Assembly: GCA_965197405.1 (NCBI GenBank)
Contig: OZ240206.1
Coordinates: forward strand, 1,364,001 to 1,428,000
Length of the DNA stretch: 64,000 nt
Origin: G965197405 sp965197405
Lineage (GTDB): Bacteria; Chloroflexota; Dehalococcoidia; Lucifugimonadales; JAGWBF01
Direction: 5' to 3'
This document shows, piece by piece, positions 9,046 through 20,924 of the stretch. Every line of letters begins with the position of its first letter. Position 1 is the stretch's first letter. The notes beneath the pieces are model-generated. The model was not told the origin of the DNA, did not search any database, and worked only from the letters and a program-made list of their open reading frames with translations. The position numbers and the translations under genes were made by a program.

Positions 9046-9185
9046 TCTCTCCTATATCTTCCCGCCAGGTCTTTCCAAGTTTGCCGAAGAGTAGAGGGGG
9101 CAGGACTGTCGCTGCGGCCCCTCCATGTACATTAGGGCGTGTTCACGCAAAGGAGCACAAGGCATCCCAAAACGCCCGCGTCATG

Positions 9186-9307
9186 TCATTCCGAACGCAG
9201 TGAGGAATCTAAAGAGCCTCTTCAGGGTCATAGTGACATTCCGGCGACGGACCGGCTTTATGGACATGGACTTTAGATTCCTCAGTCGCTTCGCTCTTTC
9301 GGAATGA
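9186..9307. repeat. Inverted-repeat element (TCATTCCGAA type)
   Basis: Left arm TCATTCCGAACGCAGTGAGG at 9186 continues as AATCTAAA to 9213. The right arm, 9272-9307, is its imperfect reverse complement starting TTTAGATTCCTCAG and ending TTCGGAATGA. The arms enclose about 58 bp. Such palindromic units are dispersed widely in several bacterial phyla as non-autonomous elements. It sits between the aldo/keto reductase and the amidohydrolase and could form a long hairpin acting as a bidirectional terminator. Confidence 0.8.
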
Positions 9308-9345
9308 TAGTGTGGCGGGGTGACGAGGAAGTGGGAACACGCTCG

Positions 9346-11049
9346 CTAGTCCACCATGTCGTAGCTGCGGAGCAGCTTGCCCGGCAGAGCGCCCGTGCAG
9401 TCGTTCCCCTCGAAGGTGACAGTGCCGTTTACTATGGTGTAGCGCAGGCCGGTGGGCTTCTGAATCAGGCGGCGCTCCCCTCCTGGGAAGTCGGTGGCGT
9501 AGACGGGCGCGTCATATACCAGCCCAAGCTCCTCCTGCTTGTAGACGATGATGTCGGCCCACGCCCCAACGCGCAGCGTGCCCCGGTCTTTGAAGTCCGA
9601 AAGCCAGGCTGGGAGGGCGCTTATCTTGTAGTGAGCCTCCTCCAGGCTTACGGTCCCCTTGTCCCTGACCCAGTGGGCGAGGAAGTAGATGGGCCATTGG
9701 GACTGGGTTAGGAACCTGGTGTGAGCGCCCCCGTCGGAGACGGAAATATGGCCGTAGGGGTGGGTGATGCGCTCTTGAATCAGCCCTTCCAGCGCCTCTT
9801 CGTCTTCAGACCCCGGCGTGAGGGAGTGGCTGAACTCCGTTTGCAGCCCCTCGTCCAGCGCCAGGTCCAGGAGCGCGTCCACCGGGTGTTTGCCCTGCAT
9901 CCCGGCTATGTCGGCGATGCTCATGCCCTCGTACTTGTAGTTCCGCTCGTGGACCGCCTCCAACACCCTCATAACATTCCAATCAGTCCTGATGGAGGGC
10001 ATCCGCTCCACGTCCCGCTTCATGGCCTCTCGTACCTCGGGAGACCGGAGCTTGATGGCCCGCTCCTCCGGGCTGCCCACCAGGGGTTGTATCCAGTTGG
10101 GCAGGTAGTCGAAGAGGTTGTACTCCGCCAGCGTGAACTGGGGATTGACGACGTGGCAAATCTCCTGGGAAAACATGGGAAGCCCCTCGGCCTGGCACGA
10201 TTTCAGCCAGTCGAAAGCGTCGTCGCCGCTCATAGAGACCTGGGCCGGGCGCCCGCTGCTCCTGACCATCTGCGCCAGAAGGTCCTGCTGGGACCTCAGC
10301 CCTTCCGCCGTGTGGCCGACGCCCATAGTCCACCCCAGATGGCCTACACCGAACTGGCCCACGACCTCGGCCAGCCCTATGAACTCCTCCTTCGAGGCCA
10401 CCTGGCTGGGCAGGAAGCTCCCGTCCTCGGGACGGTCCTCCATGTTCTGGTCGGCGGAGATGCCGAAGCCCCCGGCCTTCATCCCCTCGTAGAGTATCCG
10501 CTTCATCTGCTCAAGCTCCGCCTCCGTCACCGAGGTCCTCTCCCTGGCCGGTATCATGCCCAGCACATAGCCGCGCAGCGGCGAGAAGGGGACCAGCGCA
10601 CCTATGTTGACGCCCAACCCCTGTCTGTCCAGGCTATCCAGGAACTCGGGAAAGGTCTCCCAGTCCCACCGCATCCCCAGGCGCATGGACTCCAGGGGAA
10701 TTGCCTCGATGCGGTTCATCATCCGCATGTTCAGGTCCCTGTCCTCGGGCCTGGTGGGCGCGAAGCCGAAGCCGCACTGCCCGATGGTGAGGGAGGTTAC
10801 CCCGAACCAGCCCGACAGCGAGCAGTAGGGGTCCCACTGGACCTGGGCGTCGTAGTGGGTGTGGAGGTCAATGGCTCCGGGGGCCACGATGCAGCCGCTG
10901 GCGTCAATCTCCCTGGCGCCGCCCGGGGCAATTCTGCCGCTGACCTTGCTTACCCTTCCATCCTTGATGCCCAGGTCTGCCCTGTAGCGGGGAATGCCTG
11001 TGCCATCCACGATGGTGCCACCACGAATAACCAGGTCGTATTCGGGCAT
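9346..11049 (-). CDS. N-acyl-D-amino-acid deacylase family amidohydrolase
   Basis: 567 residues, ATG behind GGGAGGG. The N-terminal composite-barrel segment is followed by the metal-binding HTHYDAQ motif (His63, His65, Asp67). The C-terminal SDGGAHTRFLTQSQWPIYFL segment is characteristic of the D-aminoacylase/amidohydrolase-3 group. Length fits the larger members of this group (480-580). The likely reaction is hydrolysis of N-acyl-D-amino acids or related cyclic amides at a zinc site. Many Chloroflexota carry several paralogues of unknown preference. No operon partner: the next gene upstream is 340 bp away on the same strand. Confidence 0.9.
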   Translation of the reverse strand: MPEYDLVIRGGTIVDGTGIPRYRADLGIKDGRVSKVSGRIAPGGAREIDASGCIVAPGAIDLHTHYDAQVQWDPYCSLSGWFGVTSLTIGQCGFGFAPTRPEDRDLNMRMMNRIEAIPLESMRLGMRWDWETFPEFLDSLDRQGLGVNIGALVPFSPLRGYVLGMIPARERTSVTEAELEQMKRILYEGMKAGGFGISADQNMEDRPEDGSFLPSQVASKEEFIGLAEVVGQFGVGHLGWTMGVGHTAEGLRSQQDLLAQMVRSSGRPAQVSMSGDDAFDWLKSCQAEGLPMFSQEICHVVNPQFTLAEYNLFDYLPNWIQPLVGSPEERAIKLRSPEVREAMKRDVERMPSIRTDWNVMRVLEAVHERNYKYEGMSIADIAGMQGKHPVDALLDLALDEGLQTEFSHSLTPGSEDEEALEGLIQERITHPYGHISVSDGGAHTRFLTQSQWPIYFLAHWVRDKGTVSLEEAHYKISALPAWLSDFKDRGTLRVGAWADIIVYKQEELGLVYDAPVYATDFPGGERRLIQKPTGLRYTIVNGTVTFEGNDCTGALPGKLLRSYDMVD

Positions 11050-11187
11050 GATGCACCCTCCCTGTATTTTTTGATATTTGCTTTCGGGTCCGGCTTGTCA
11101 GGCGGCTGGTCCGGGTGAACGCCGTATCTTCGTTGGGCGGATTATAGGCGGGCCGTCAAAAGGTGTCAACTCAACAGCGGCCCAATG

Positions 11188-11313
11188 CGTAGGGGCAACC
11201 TTCGTGGTTGCCCTGCCGCGGCCTGTCCGACGGTCTAGGGCGACCACAAGGGTCGCCCATACAATGGCCTATCCGGCGGTCTGGGGCGACCACAAGGGTC
11301 GCCCCTACAAGGC
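11188..11313. repeat. Three clustered REP-like hairpins
   Basis: Three short palindromes in a row: GGGCAACCTTCGTGGTTGCCC (outer bases 11193-11213), GGGCGACC-ACAAG-GGTCGCCC (11238-11258), and the same with an extra G/C pair (11283-11305). The last two are part of a direct repeat of about 46 bp that begins GGCCTRTCCGRCGGTCT. They are typical intergenic REP/MITE-like sequences lying upstream of the amidohydrolase start and downstream of the CoA-transferase region. Confidence 0.85.
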
Positions 11314-11389
11314 CTCTGGGCAATCCACCAGCAGCCAGCAGATTGACGATGAAAAGTCCCTACCCTAGCCAGGGGCGGGGCGGCGGGGT

Positions 11390-12637
11390 TTATACTATTC
11401 CTTGCTCCCGCAGCGAGCTTATTTCCGAAGGCGACAGCCCCAAAAGGCTGCTGTAGACCAGCTCGTTGTCATAGCTCAATGGCACGGACCCCCTCCATAC
11501 CCTGCCGGGGGTCTCCGAGAACTTGGGAGTGATGCCGCCGCCCTTCACCTTTCTCCCCAGGTTTATGTCCTCCCACTCGATGTGGACGTCCCGCATCCGG
11601 TAATGAGGGTCATCGGCCATGTCTCTAGGGGTCATAATGGGACAGCACCCCACCTCGCCCGCGTTCATCTCGGCAACCACCTCGCTCACGGTGCGCTCCT
11701 CCACCCAACCCCGCAGGATGGCGTCGAACTCGATGCCCTCTATGGACTCGACTTCCCTATAAGCCGTGCGCCATTTTTCATCGGCGGGGTCGAGTCCAAT
11801 GACCCTCAGTACACGCTCGAAGACATTGCCGACCGCAGCGATGATTACCCAGCCGTCGCTGGCCTGGTAGACGTCGTAGGGTTGAAACAGCCCCGCCGCA
11901 TTCCCGCTGCGCTCCCGGTTCAGCCCCAGCTCATAATAGGCCACCATTGTGCCCGCCAGGATGTGATGAACGGCCTCGTACTGGGCCAGGTCAATGACCT
12001 GCCCCGTGCCCGTACGCTGGGCGTAAATGTACCCCGCCAACGACGACCAGAGGCAGAAGAGGGCGGTGATGTAGTCGGCGGTCCAGGGGACTGTTCGCAC
12101 CGGCGGGCTGGGGGCGGGGAATCCCGTCAGGTTCATCAGCCCGCCGAAGGCCTGCCCGATGAAGTCGTAGGACGCCCTGCCCAGGTAATCGGGGTGTCCG
12201 CTCTGGCCATAGCCGGATACGTGGGTAATTACGATGCGGGGGTTGGCCTTGAGAACGGTCTCATCGTCCAGTCCCCACTCCTTATAGGTCCCCGGGATGG
12301 AGCTTTCCATCCAGATGTCCGCCTGCGGGATGAGGTCCAGGAACATATCCCTGCCCCTTGGGGTGCTGAGGTTCAGGGTGACGTGAAAGGTGTTGCGCCG
12401 GTCCTGGACCCAGCCGGCGGCGGTAGAGTCGCCGGACTCGGCTTTGATGGGAAACTCCAGGTTCCTCCACACCGCATCCCCCTCCACCGGTCGCTCTATC
12501 TGGATGACCTCCGCTCCCATTTCGGCGGCCATTTCCGCCGCAAAGGGCTGGGCGATGATGGTGCCGCTGGATATGATGCGGACGCCTTGCAGAGGGCCAA
12601 ACTGCTGAGGCAGCAGCGAGGGCGTATTGGACTCCAT
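11390..12637 (-). CDS. CaiB/BaiF (family III) CoA-transferase
   Basis: 415 residues, ATG behind AAGGAGGG. The N-terminal GPLQGVRIISSGTIIAQPFA-type opening, GAEVIQIERP (42-50), and the block around VPWTADYITALFCLWSSLAG (183-202) mark a family III acyl-CoA transferase. Asp188 in the TADY motif is the expected nucleophile that forms the aspartyl-CoA anhydride. It moves CoA between carboxylic acids such as carnitine, oxalate or succinate, but the pair here is not identifiable. Length is normal (about 400). Confidence 0.9.
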   Translation of the reverse strand: MESNTPSLLPQQFGPLQGVRIISSGTIIAQPFAAEMAAEMGAEVIQIERPVEGDAVWRNLEFPIKAESGDSTAAGWVQDRRNTFHVTLNLSTPRGRDMFLDLIPQADIWMESSIPGTYKEWGLDDETVLKANPRIVITHVSGYGQSGHPDYLGRASYDFIGQAFGGLMNLTGFPAPSPPVRTVPWTADYITALFCLWSSLAGYIYAQRTGTGQVIDLAQYEAVHHILAGTMVAYYELGLNRERSGNAAGLFQPYDVYQASDGWVIIAAVGNVFERVLRVIGLDPADEKWRTAYREVESIEGIEFDAILRGWVEERTVSEVVAEMNAGEVGCCPIMTPRDMADDPHYRMRDVHIEWEDINLGRKVKGGGITPKFSETPGRVWRGSVPLSYDNELVYSSLLGLSPSEISSLREQGIV

Positions 12638-12694
12638 CCCATCCCTCCTTATCTCTTAAGAGGGTGTTTCCAAAGGTTCCTCCTTGGGGCCTCC

Positions 12695-12815
12695 TCTCCC
12701 GTCAAGGGCGAGGATTGAGGTGAGGGTGTCGGAACAACTCCCCCTCATCCCTCACGCTACGCTCAGGGCAGGTTCTAACCTTCTCCCGCCAGGGGAGAAG
12801 GGACTTCGGAAATAT
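12695..12815. repeat. Dispersed-type intergenic repeat
   Basis: A stretch with the phrases CTCTCCCGTCAAGGGCGAGG, CCCCTCATCCCTCACGCTACG and TTCTCCCGCCAGGGGAGAAGG, containing nested short palindromes (TTCTCCC.CCAGGGGAGAAGG). This composition is typical of dispersed intergenic repeats. It lies in the long gap between the CoA-transferase start and the rpoB promoter. Nothing suggests a coding role. Confidence 0.5.
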
Positions 12816-12927
12816 CCTCTTAGGTTCTCTTGATTTCAGCCATCAGTATAGCTGCTGGGTCTGGGAAATAGAAGGGTTCAAGCGTTATCTCTAGTGTGAT
12901 TGCCCTGTGTTCTCAGCAAAATTGCCA

Positions 12928-12955
12928 TTGACAAATCACGGGTTTGGGGTATAAT
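12928..12955 (+). promoter_or_regulatory. Consensus sigma-70 promoter of rpoBC
   Basis: Perfect TTGACA (12928-12933) and perfect TATAAT (12950-12955) with a 16-bp spacer. Transcription should begin near 12962 and give a leader of about 110 nt before rpoB. This is the only fully consensus promoter I see in the window and fits the demand for RNA polymerase subunits. No L7/L12-L10 genes precede rpoB here, so rpoBC has its own promoter instead of being read from a ribosomal operon. Confidence 0.85.
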
Positions 12956-13074
12956 TGAAGTTTGCAGAATGCCTCATAAGGATGAGCTATCCCTCACACA
13001 CACATTCCAGTCCTTACCCGTTCTCCGTCTTAGCCCAGACGACTAGACTTTTCTTTCCCTGAGGAGGGCACCGC

Positions 13075-16000
13075 ATGGTAGTATCCTTGTCCCAGGTTAG
13101 TTCTACGTCTCTCGCCGAAGCGAAGTCCTACGCTCGAATCTCCCAGGTGCTCGACATCCCGAACCTCATTGAAAGCCAGATTCATTCCTTCGAGTGGTTC
13201 AAGACGGAGGGGTTGATGGAGGTCTACAAGGAGGTCTCGCCCATCCAGGACTACACCCGCTCCAAGTACGAGCTGCTCTTCCTGGACCACTATTTCCGCG
13301 ACCCCAAGTGTACTCCAGAGGAGTGCAAGGAAAAGGAGATCACCTATGCCGCCCCCCTTTACATCAAGACGCGGCTGGTGATGAAGGAAACGGGAGAGAT
13401 TAAAGAGCAGGAAATCTTCATGGGCGACCTGCCTATGATGACCACCAACGGAACCTTTGTGGTCAATGGCGCCGAGCGGGTGGTGGTGAGCCAGCTTGTG
13501 CGCTCGCCCGGCGCTTACTTCGTGCTGGAGAAGGACATGTCCAGCGACAGGTCGTTGTGCTCTGCCAAGCTGATACCCTCCCGCGGGGCGTGGCTGGAGT
13601 TCGAGACCAGCTCCAAGAACGTCCTCTCGGTTAAAGTGGACCGCAAACGCAAGGTTTCGGCTACCACTTTCCTCAAGGCTATTGGCATCGCGACGGACGA
13701 GGAGATTCTGGCCCTCTTTGAAGACATTGACACCCACGAGACCTATCGTTACGTGAAGTCCACCCTGGAGCGGGACCCTCTCCAGGATGAGAAGGACGTA
13801 CATTTCAAGGAAGACGACCTCAAGTCCCTCTGGCAATGGCTGCGCCCCGGAGAGGAGTACGACCGGGGGAAGGTACGGAAGATAGCCAGCGCCCAGATAG
13901 AGTTCTACCGCCGCCTGCGTCCCGGCGAACCGCCCAGCCTGGACAACGCCCGCAACCTTGTTCATGACCTCTTCTTCGAGCCGCGCCGCTACGACCTGGG
14001 CAAGGTGGGCCGTTACAAGCTCAACAGCAAGTTCCGTATGGACGACTCCCTCGACAAACGCACCCTCACCAGGGAAGACCTCATATCCGTGTTCCGCACC
14101 ATGGTCCGGGTGAACAATGGCGAGGGCACCACCGACGACATTGACCACCTGGGCAACAGGCGCGTCCGGGCCGTGGGCGAGTTGGTGCAGAACCAGATAA
14201 GAATTGGCTTGCTGAGAATGGAGCGGATGGTCAGGGAGCGGATGACTCTCATTGACCCCGAACAGGCCACTCCCCAGGCGCTGGTCAACATACGGCCTGT
14301 GGTGGCGGCGGTGAGGGAGTTCTTCGGAGGCTCCCAGCTTTCCCAGTTCATGGACCAGACCAACCCCCTGGCGGAGCTGACCCACAAGCGCCGGCTGTCC
14401 GCCCTCGGCCCCGGGGGACTCTCCAGGGAGCGCGCCGGCTTCGACGTGCGCGACGTACACTTCTCCCACTACGGCCGCATATGCCCCATCGAGACTCCCG
14501 AGGGGCCCAACATCGGCCTCCTCAGCTCCCTGGCCACCTACGCCAGGATAAACCCCCTGGGGTTCATCGAGTCGCCCTATCGCCCGGTGTACAAGGAGCT
14601 TCTCAGCTCCGACCCGGACCTTGAGGGCCGCATCCCCACCGAGGACGTGCCAGGCAAAAATGGCAAGCCCATCGCACGCGCGGGTGAGACGATTCCTCGA
14701 AATAAATTCAAGCGAATAGCTTCCCTCCCGGAGCAGATGATACATGTCAGATCCTTTGTCTCCGACAAAAGCGAGGACATAACCTATCTCTCGGCGGATA
14801 GGGAAGAGAGGTACATAATCGCCCAGGCCAACGTGTCGCTGGACGAGAGGAACCAGTTCGTTCAGGATAGGGTCGAGGTGAGGATTGGAGAGAAGTATTC
14901 CGAAGAGCCGTCGGAGACGGTGGACTACATGGACGTATCCCCGATGCAGATCACCAGTGTCTCCGCGTCCCTCATACCCTTCCTGGAGCATGACGACGCC
15001 AACCGGGCCCTGATGGGGTCCAACATGCAACGCCAATCGGTGCCGCTGCTCAGGCCCCAGGCGCCGCTGGTCGGCACCGGCATCGAGGGTCGTGTGGCCA
15101 GGGACAGCGGACAGGTAATCCAGTCCCGTGTTGATGGAGTAGTCGCCTCCGTCACGGGAGACCAGGTTGTCGTCAGAGACCGTGATGGTAAAGACCATCC
15201 CTACGACCTGATCAAGTTCGCCCGCACCAACCAGGGTACATGCTTCAATCAGCGCCCCACGGTCCAGAAGGGTGACGCCATCCGGAACGGGGACATTCTG
15301 GCCGATAGCTCCTCCACGGAACGGGGTGAGCTGGCCCTTGGCCAGAACGTGCTGGTGGCCTTCATGATGTGGGAGGGCTACAACTACGAGGATGCCGTCA
15401 TCATCAGCGAGGGGTTGGTAAAGGACGACTTCTTCACCTCGGTGCACATCGAGAAGTACGAGGTCGAGGCCAGGGAGACAAAGTTGGGGCCTGAAGAGAT
15501 AACCCGGGATATACCCAACGTGGGTGAAGATAGCCTGAGAGACCTGGACGGAGTGGGAATCATCCGAGTCGGCGCAGAGGTAGGCCCCGGCGACATCCTG
15601 GTGGGAAAGATCACCCCCAAGGGTGAGACGGAGCTTACGGCGGAGGAGAAGCTGCTCAGGGCCATCTTCGGAGAGAAGTCCCGCGATGTAAAAGACACCT
15701 CTCTCAAAGTGCCCCACGGCGAGCGGGGCAAAGTGATAGACGTGAAGGTGCTGGAGAGGCGGAACAAGGACGAGTTGCCGCCGGGAGTCAACGAGGCGGT
15801 CAGGGTGTGGATAGCCCAGACCCGCAAAATATCCATAGGTGATAAGATGGCGGGGAGGCACGGCAACAAGGGTGTCATAGCCCGCATACTGCCCGTCGAG
15901 GACATGCCTTTCCTGGACGACGGCACGCCCGTGGATATAATCCTCAATCCCCTGGGTGTACCTTCCCGGATGAACCTGGGACAGGTGCTGGAGACCCACC

Positions 16001-16857
16001 TTGGATGGGCAGCCAAGTTCCTCAACTTCCGGGCCACCACCCCCGTGTTCGACGGCGCCAGGGACGGGTCCATCGAGGACGCCCTGGCGAGGGTCTGGTT
16101 CGCCCAGGAGTCTCGCGCGATTGACCCCACCCCCTCGCCGAACAAGCCCAAGATGGACATGGAACGGCTAACGGGTTGGCTGGCGGAGAGGGGTTATGAC
16201 GCGGGACGGATCTACGACGATTCCATATTCGGCGAGGCGACGGAAGCGTGCCTGAGAATATGGCTGAAGGAAGAGGCGGAAATAGATGCCGCCGACAGCA
16301 TGAGCCTGGAGGAGCTAAGAAGTACAACCCTAAAGGTCCATAGGGAGCAGAGGCTAGCCCCGCCAACCTTCGGAAAGGTCCCCCTATACGATGGCCGGAC
16401 AGGGCAGCCCTTCGACCAGCCGGTATCCGTGGGATACATATACATGCTCAAGCTCATACACCTGGTCGAGGACAAAATACATGCCCGCTCCACCGGACCC
16501 TACTCCCTAATTACACAACAACCCCTCGGCGGCAAGGCCCAGTTCGGCGGGCAGAGGTTCGGCGAGATGGAAGTATGGGCGCTGGAAGCCTACGGGGCAG
16601 CCCAGAACCTCCAGGAGGTCCTTACCGTCAAGTCCGACGACGTGGCCGGGCGGGTCAAGACCTACGAGGCCATTGTGAAGGGCGAGGACATATACCAGCC
16701 CGGAATCCCGGAGTCCTTCAACGTTCTGCTGAAGGAGCTTCAGAGCCTTGGGCTGGCGGTGGAACTGCTGAAGGAAGAGGAGAGCGCCCCTCTGACACGA
16801 GAACTGGCAGAGACTCTGGAACTGCAAGAAGCCCACGAAAGCCTGTTGGGAAACTAA
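13075..16857 (+). CDS. rpoB: DNA-directed RNA polymerase subunit beta
   Basis: 1260 residues, ATG with GAGGAGG 7 bases upstream. The rifampicin-binding region starts near Ser420 ([20 protein letters not shown]) and is followed by [20 protein letters not shown] and [14 protein letters not shown]. The universally conserved [12 protein letters not shown] near residue 922 and the C-terminal [20 protein letters not shown] are intact. The positions equivalent to E. coli Asp516, His526 and Ser531 keep the sensitive residues; the Ser522 equivalent is Ala. The subunit forms the catalytic cleft with RpoC, encoded 13 bp downstream. Length is normal for phyla without large beta insertions. Confidence 0.99.
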   Translation: MVVSLSQVSSTSLAEAKSYARISQVLDIPNLIESQIHSFEWFKTEGLMEVYKEVSPIQDYTRSKYELLFLDHYFRDPKCTPEECKEKEITYAAPLYIKTRLVMKETGEIKEQEIFMGDLPMMTTNGTFVVNGAERVVVSQLVRSPGAYFVLEKDMSSDRSLCSAKLIPSRGAWLEFETSSKNVLSVKVDRKRKVSATTFLKAIGIATDEEILALFEDIDTHETYRYVKSTLERDPLQDEKDVHFKEDDLKSLWQWLRPGEEYDRGKVRKIASAQIEFYRRLRPGEPPSLDNARNLVHDLFFEPRRYDLGKVGRYKLNSKFRMDDSLDKRTLTREDLISVFRTMVRVNNGEGTTDDIDHLGNRRVRAVGELVQNQIRIGLLRMERMVRERMTLIDPEQATPQALVNIRPVVAAVREFFGGSQLSQFMDQTNPLAELTHKRRLSALGPGGLSRERAGFDVRDVHFSHYGRICPIETPEGPNIGLLSSLATYARINPLGFIESPYRPVYKELLSSDPDLEGRIPTEDVPGKNGKPIARAGETIPRNKFKRIASLPEQMIHVRSFVSDKSEDITYLSADREERYIIAQANVSLDERNQFVQDRVEVRIGEKYSEEPSETVDYMDVSPMQITSVSASLIPFLEHDDANRALMGSNMQRQSVPLLRPQAPLVGTGIEGRVARDSGQVIQSRVDGVVASVTGDQVVVRDRDGKDHPYDLIKFARTNQGTCFNQRPTVQKGDAIRNGDILADSSSTERGELALGQNVLVAFMMWEGYNYEDAVIISEGLVKDDFFTSVHIEKYEVEARETKLGPEEITRDIPNVGEDSLRDLDGVGIIRVGAEVGPGDILVGKITPKGETELTAEEKLLRAIFGEKSRDVKDTSLKVPHGERGKVIDVKVLERRNKDELPPGVNEAVRVWIAQTRKISIGDKMAGRHGNKGVIARILPVEDMPFLDDGTPVDIILNPLGVPSRMNLGQVLETHLGWAAKFLNFRATTPVFDGARDGSIEDALARVWFAQESRAIDPTPSPNKPKMDMERLTGWLAERGYDAGRIYDDSIFGEATEACLRIWLKEEAEIDAADSMSLEELRSTTLKVHREQRLAPPTFGKVPLYDGRTGQPFDQPVSVGYIYMLKLIHLVEDKIHARSTGPYSLITQQPLGGKAQFGGQRFGEMEVWALEAYGAAQNLQEVLTVKSDDVAGRVKTYEAIVKGEDIYQPGIPESFNVLLKELQSLGLAVELLKEEESAPLTRELAETLELQEAHESLLGN

Positions 16858-16870
16858 GGAGAGGGAGATT

Positions 16871-19800
16871 ATGCCAGATAGGACAGAGACTCAGGCTACA
16901 AACTTCAACGCGATAAGGATTTCGATAGCTTCTCCGGAACAGATTCGTAGCTGGTCTCACGGCGAGATTACCAAGCCGGAAACTATAAACTACCGCACGC
17001 TGCGCCCCGAAAAGGACGGGCTATTCTGCGAGCGCATCTTCGGGCCTACGAAAGACTGGGAGTGTTTCTGCGGCAAATACAAGCGGATACGCTACAGGGG
17101 CGTCGTCTGCGACCGGTGCGGCGTGGAGGTCACTCGCTCCAAGGTGCGCAGGGAGCGCATGGGCAACATCACCCTCGCCTCTCCGGTGGCCCATATATGG
17201 TTCAGCAAGGGGACTCCCAGCCGCCTCGGACTCCTCCTGGACCTCTCTCCCAGGAACCTGGAGCGGGTGCTCTACTTCGCCCAGCATATCGTGGTCTCGG
17301 TGGACGAAGAGGCCCGCCAGAAGGCCATCCAGGATGAGCAGAGAAAGTATGAAGAGGAATCGGAAAAGCGCCAGCGCGCCACCGGCGACACCGTCAACGA
17401 GATGAGACAGAGCCTCGAAGCCTCCGCAGACTCGAAGAGTGAGGAGGATCTGGAGCGGGAACGAATCGCGGCCGAGTTCGAGGTAGACGCCATCAGGGAG
17501 AAGCAGCTGGAGGAGGAGGGCAAGCTCCACGACGAAATGCAGTCCAGGATAGACGGGCTGGAAGACCTGCGTATTGGCAAGCTGATAATGGAGAGCCGCT
17601 ATCGTGAGCTGAAGGAACAGTACGGCAACGTGTTCAAGGCCATGATGGGGGCAGAAGGCGTCCTTGAGATACTGCGTAATACGAACCTGGAGAGCCTCAG
17701 AGACCAACTGCTCCAGGAGATGCGCTCCACATCGGGGCAGCGCCGCAAGAAGGCCATAAAGAGGCTCCGGGTGGTGGAGGCCTTCCGCAGGAGCGGCAAC
17801 AGGCCGGAGTGGATGGTCCTCACCGTGCTGCCCGTGCTCCCTCCCGACCTGCGCCCCATGGTGCAGCTTGACGGCGGCAGGTTTGCCACCAGCGACCTGA
17901 ACGACCTCTACAGGCGGGTCATCAACCGGAACAACCGCTTGAGGAGGCTGCTGGACCTGGGAGCGCCCGACATCATAGTCCGCAACGAGAAGAGAATGCT
18001 CCAGGAGGCGGTGGACGCCCTCATAGATAACGGCAGACGGGGGAGGCCCATTCAGGGCAGTCATAATCACAAGCTCAAGTCCCTCTCCGACCTGCTGAGG
18101 GGCAAGCAGGGGCGTTTCCGGCAGAACCTCTTGGGGAAACGGGTTGACTACAGCGGGCGCTCCGTCATAGTGGTAGGTCCGGAGTTGGGACTTCATCAGT
18201 GCGGCCTGCCCAAGCGTATGGCCCTTGAGCTTTTCAAGCCCTTCGTCATGCACCGGCTGGTAGTCCTGGGCATATCGCCCAACATCAAAAGCGCCAAGAG
18301 AATGGTGGAGAGGGCTAGGCCCGAGGTGTGGGACATCCTGGAGGACGTCATCAAGGAACGGCCAGTCCTTCTCAACCGGGCTCCGACCCTTCACAGGCTG
18401 GGCATACAGGCTTTCATGCCCGTACTGATTGAGGGCAGCGCCATACAGATACATCCCCTGGTGTGCTCCGCCTTCAATGCCGACTTCGACGGCGATCAGA
18501 TGGCCGTTCACGTGCCCCTCTCCAGAAGGGCGGTAGCCGAATCCAAAGACACCATGCTCAGCGTACACAACATGCTATCCCCGGCTTCCGGTGAACCCCT
18601 TGTCGCGCCTACTCTGGACATGGTGCTGGGCTGCTACTATCTGACGGACCTGGACCCGGACGCGAAGGGCGCCGGGAAGCGGTTCATTGACTTCAACGAG
18701 GCCCGCATCACCCACGACGCAGGCCAACTGGACCTGCGAGCTGAGATCGAAATCAGAGACTCCCGCCAACCCGGGGGATGGCTCAAGACCACCCTGGGGA
18801 GGATGATTTTCAACGACGTTCTTCCCCCGGAGATAGGTTTCAAGAACCATCTCATGGACAAGTCGGAGCTCAAGGACCTCACCAGCCAGTGCTATCGCAA
18901 GCTGGGCAATGAAGAGGCGGCCTCCGTGTTGGACCAGGTCAAGGAGTTGGGCTTCCATTACGCCACCACTTCCGGGATAACCATCGCCATCAACGACATA
19001 CAGGTGTCCCCAAAGAAGAAGCAGATTATCAGCGAGGCGAACCGGCAGGTGGAGGAGTACGAGGAACAGTACATGCAGGGCCTGGTAACTGAGGAAGAGC
19101 GGTACAGCCAGACCGTGGCCACCTGGACCCATGCCAGCGACCAGATGGAAGACATAGTGAAAGAGGACCTGGCCAGCTACGGAGGCGTGGCGCTGATGGC
19201 CGTCTCCGGGGCGAAGGGTAACATCGCCCAGATTAAGCAGATGGCCGGGATGCGCGGCCTTATGAGCGACCCCAAGGGCCGCATCATAGACCTGCCCATC
19301 AAGTCCAGCTTCCGGGAGGGCCTCACCGCCTTGGAGTACTTCATATCCACCCACGGGGCCAGGAAGGGCCTGGCGGATACCGCTCTGCGGACGGCCAACA
19401 GCGGCCACCTCACCCGAAGGCTCATTGACGTTTCCCAGGAGGTCATCATCCTCGAGGAGGACTGCAACACGACCGAGGGCATATGGATAAAGGCCACGAC
19501 TGATGACCCCCTCGTCTCCTCCCTCGAGGAGAGCATCCTGGGCACCGTATGCGCCGCCCCTGTCGTTGACCATAACACCAACGAAGTCCTGGTAGGCCGC
19601 AACGAGAATATAGACGAAGACCAGGTCCGGGCCATTTCCGAGGCCGGCATCACCGAGGTGTATGTGAGATCGCCCCTCGCCTGCGAGGCTCGCCGTGGAA
19701 TATGCCGCCTCTGCTACGGGCGAATACCCACCACAGGCAGGCTGGTGGAGATGAGCGAGGCGGTGGGCATCATCGCCGCCCAGAGCATAGGTGAGCCCGG

Positions 19801-20902
19801 CACCCAGTTGACCATGAGGACCTTCCACACCGGTGGCGTCGCAGGTCTGGACATCACCAGCGGCCTGCCCAGGGTTGAGGAGATTTTCGAGGCCAGGATA
19901 CCCAAGGGCTACGCCGTGCTCGCCGAGATAGACGGGGTGGTCGTCATAGAGGACGACCCCGAGGGACGACGCTTGAGGGTGATAGGCCGCGAGGAGTACC
20001 GGGAGGACTACTCACTACCGGACGGGTTTCAACTCCTGGTGGGCAATGGAGAGTACGTGAACGCGGGTGTCGCTCTTGCCCGCGCTCTTCCCGACCCCGT
20101 AGGCGAAGGAGAGGACCCGAAGGAGGAGTCTCCCGACATTCTGGCCACCGTAAGCGGCACTGTAGAGATTGGGGGCCAAGGCCTCTCGATTGTCTGGGAA
20201 GACATAGAGGAATCGCCGCCGTATCTGGTCCCCGCTTCCGCCCATATCCTCGTGGAAGATGGCGCCCTGGTCAAGGCGGGTGACGCCCTCACGGCCGGCC
20301 CCCTGAATCCCCACGACATCTTGAGGATTCGCGGCAAGGAAGAGTTGCAGCGCTACCTGATAGGAGAGGTGCAGAAGGTCTACCGCTCCCAGGGTGTGAA
20401 CATTCACGACAAGCACGTGGACGTAATACTGCGTCAGATGCTGCGCCGCGTGCAGGTAGACACCCCGGGAGACGCCGAGTTCATACCGGGCCAGATCGTG
20501 GACAGATTCGAGTTCCAGAACAAGAACGCAAAAGTACTAGCCGAGGGCGGAGAGCCGGCCACCGCCAAGTCCATTCTCCTTGGAGTCACCAGGGCATCTC
20601 TGCTCACCGACAGCTTCCTCGCGGCAGCCTCCTTCCAGGAAACCACGCGGGTGCTGACAGAGGCAGCGGTAAGCGGCGCGCGGGACCGGCTGCTGGGGCT
20701 GAAAGAAAACGTGATAATCGGCAGGCTCATACCGGCCAGGGCCAAGGACTTCACCCTCGAGACAAAGCAACTCACCTCGGCTGAGGAGCTGGAGGGCTTC
20801 GCCGGCCCGTGGTTCGATATAGCAGAGGCGCCTTCCACCAACGTCCATGAGAACGGGCACGAAGCCGAAGAGGAGATTTTCGAGGATTCCGTCGCGGAGT
20901 AA
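16871..20902 (+). CDS. rpoC: DNA-directed RNA polymerase subunit beta'
   Basis: 1343 residues, ATG behind GAGAGGGAG. The N-terminal zinc site is Cys65, Cys67, Cys80, Cys83 (CFC..CDRC). The catalytic NADFDGDQ holds Asp538, Asp540 and Asp542, which bind the active-site magnesium. The second zinc-binding cluster includes the [13 protein letters not shown] segment near residue 940. The trigger loop and bridge helix region ([19 protein letters not shown]) and the C-terminal [16 protein letters not shown] are present. A charged coiled-coil insertion spans about residues 150-220. It forms one operon with rpoB and probably pyrD. Confidence 0.99.
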   Translation: MPDRTETQATNFNAIRISIASPEQIRSWSHGEITKPETINYRTLRPEKDGLFCERIFGPTKDWECFCGKYKRIRYRGVVCDRCGVEVTRSKVRRERMGNITLASPVAHIWFSKGTPSRLGLLLDLSPRNLERVLYFAQHIVVSVDEEARQKAIQDEQRKYEEESEKRQRATGDTVNEMRQSLEASADSKSEEDLERERIAAEFEVDAIREKQLEEEGKLHDEMQSRIDGLEDLRIGKLIMESRYRELKEQYGNVFKAMMGAEGVLEILRNTNLESLRDQLLQEMRSTSGQRRKKAIKRLRVVEAFRRSGNRPEWMVLTVLPVLPPDLRPMVQLDGGRFATSDLNDLYRRVINRNNRLRRLLDLGAPDIIVRNEKRMLQEAVDALIDNGRRGRPIQGSHNHKLKSLSDLLRGKQGRFRQNLLGKRVDYSGRSVIVVGPELGLHQCGLPKRMALELFKPFVMHRLVVLGISPNIKSAKRMVERARPEVWDILEDVIKERPVLLNRAPTLHRLGIQAFMPVLIEGSAIQIHPLVCSAFNADFDGDQMAVHVPLSRRAVAESKDTMLSVHNMLSPASGEPLVAPTLDMVLGCYYLTDLDPDAKGAGKRFIDFNEARITHDAGQLDLRAEIEIRDSRQPGGWLKTTLGRMIFNDVLPPEIGFKNHLMDKSELKDLTSQCYRKLGNEEAASVLDQVKELGFHYATTSGITIAINDIQVSPKKKQIISEANRQVEEYEEQYMQGLVTEEERYSQTVATWTHASDQMEDIVKEDLASYGGVALMAVSGAKGNIAQIKQMAGMRGLMSDPKGRIIDLPIKSSFREGLTALEYFISTHGARKGLADTALRTANSGHLTRRLIDVSQEVIILEEDCNTTEGIWIKATTDDPLVSSLEESILGTVCAAPVVDHNTNEVLVGRNENIDEDQVRAISEAGITEVYVRSPLACEARRGICRLCYGRIPTTGRLVEMSEAVGIIAAQSIGEPGTQLTMRTFHTGGVAGLDITSGLPRVEEIFEARIPKGYAVLAEIDGVVVIEDDPEGRRLRVIGREEYREDYSLPDGFQLLVGNGEYVNAGVALARALPDPVGEGEDPKEESPDILATVSGTVEIGGQGLSIVWEDIEESPPYLVPASAHILVEDGALVKAGDALTAGPLNPHDILRIRGKEELQRYLIGEVQKVYRSQGVNIHDKHVDVILRQMLRRVQVDTPGDAEFIPGQIVDRFEFQNKNAKVLAEGGEPATAKSILLGVTRASLLTDSFLAAASFQETTRVLTEAAVSGARDRLLGLKENVIIGRLIPARAKDFTLETKQLTSAEELEGFAGPWFDIAEAPSTNVHENGHEAEEEIFEDSVAE

Positions 20903-20924
20903 AGACCAAGAGGAGCGCCGGCTA

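Noticed and set aside
13030..15999. 989-codon open frame antisense to rpoB
   Set aside because: It is a shadow of rpoB caused by high GC and biased codon use; it has no ribosome site, and rpoB motifs occupy the + strand throughout.
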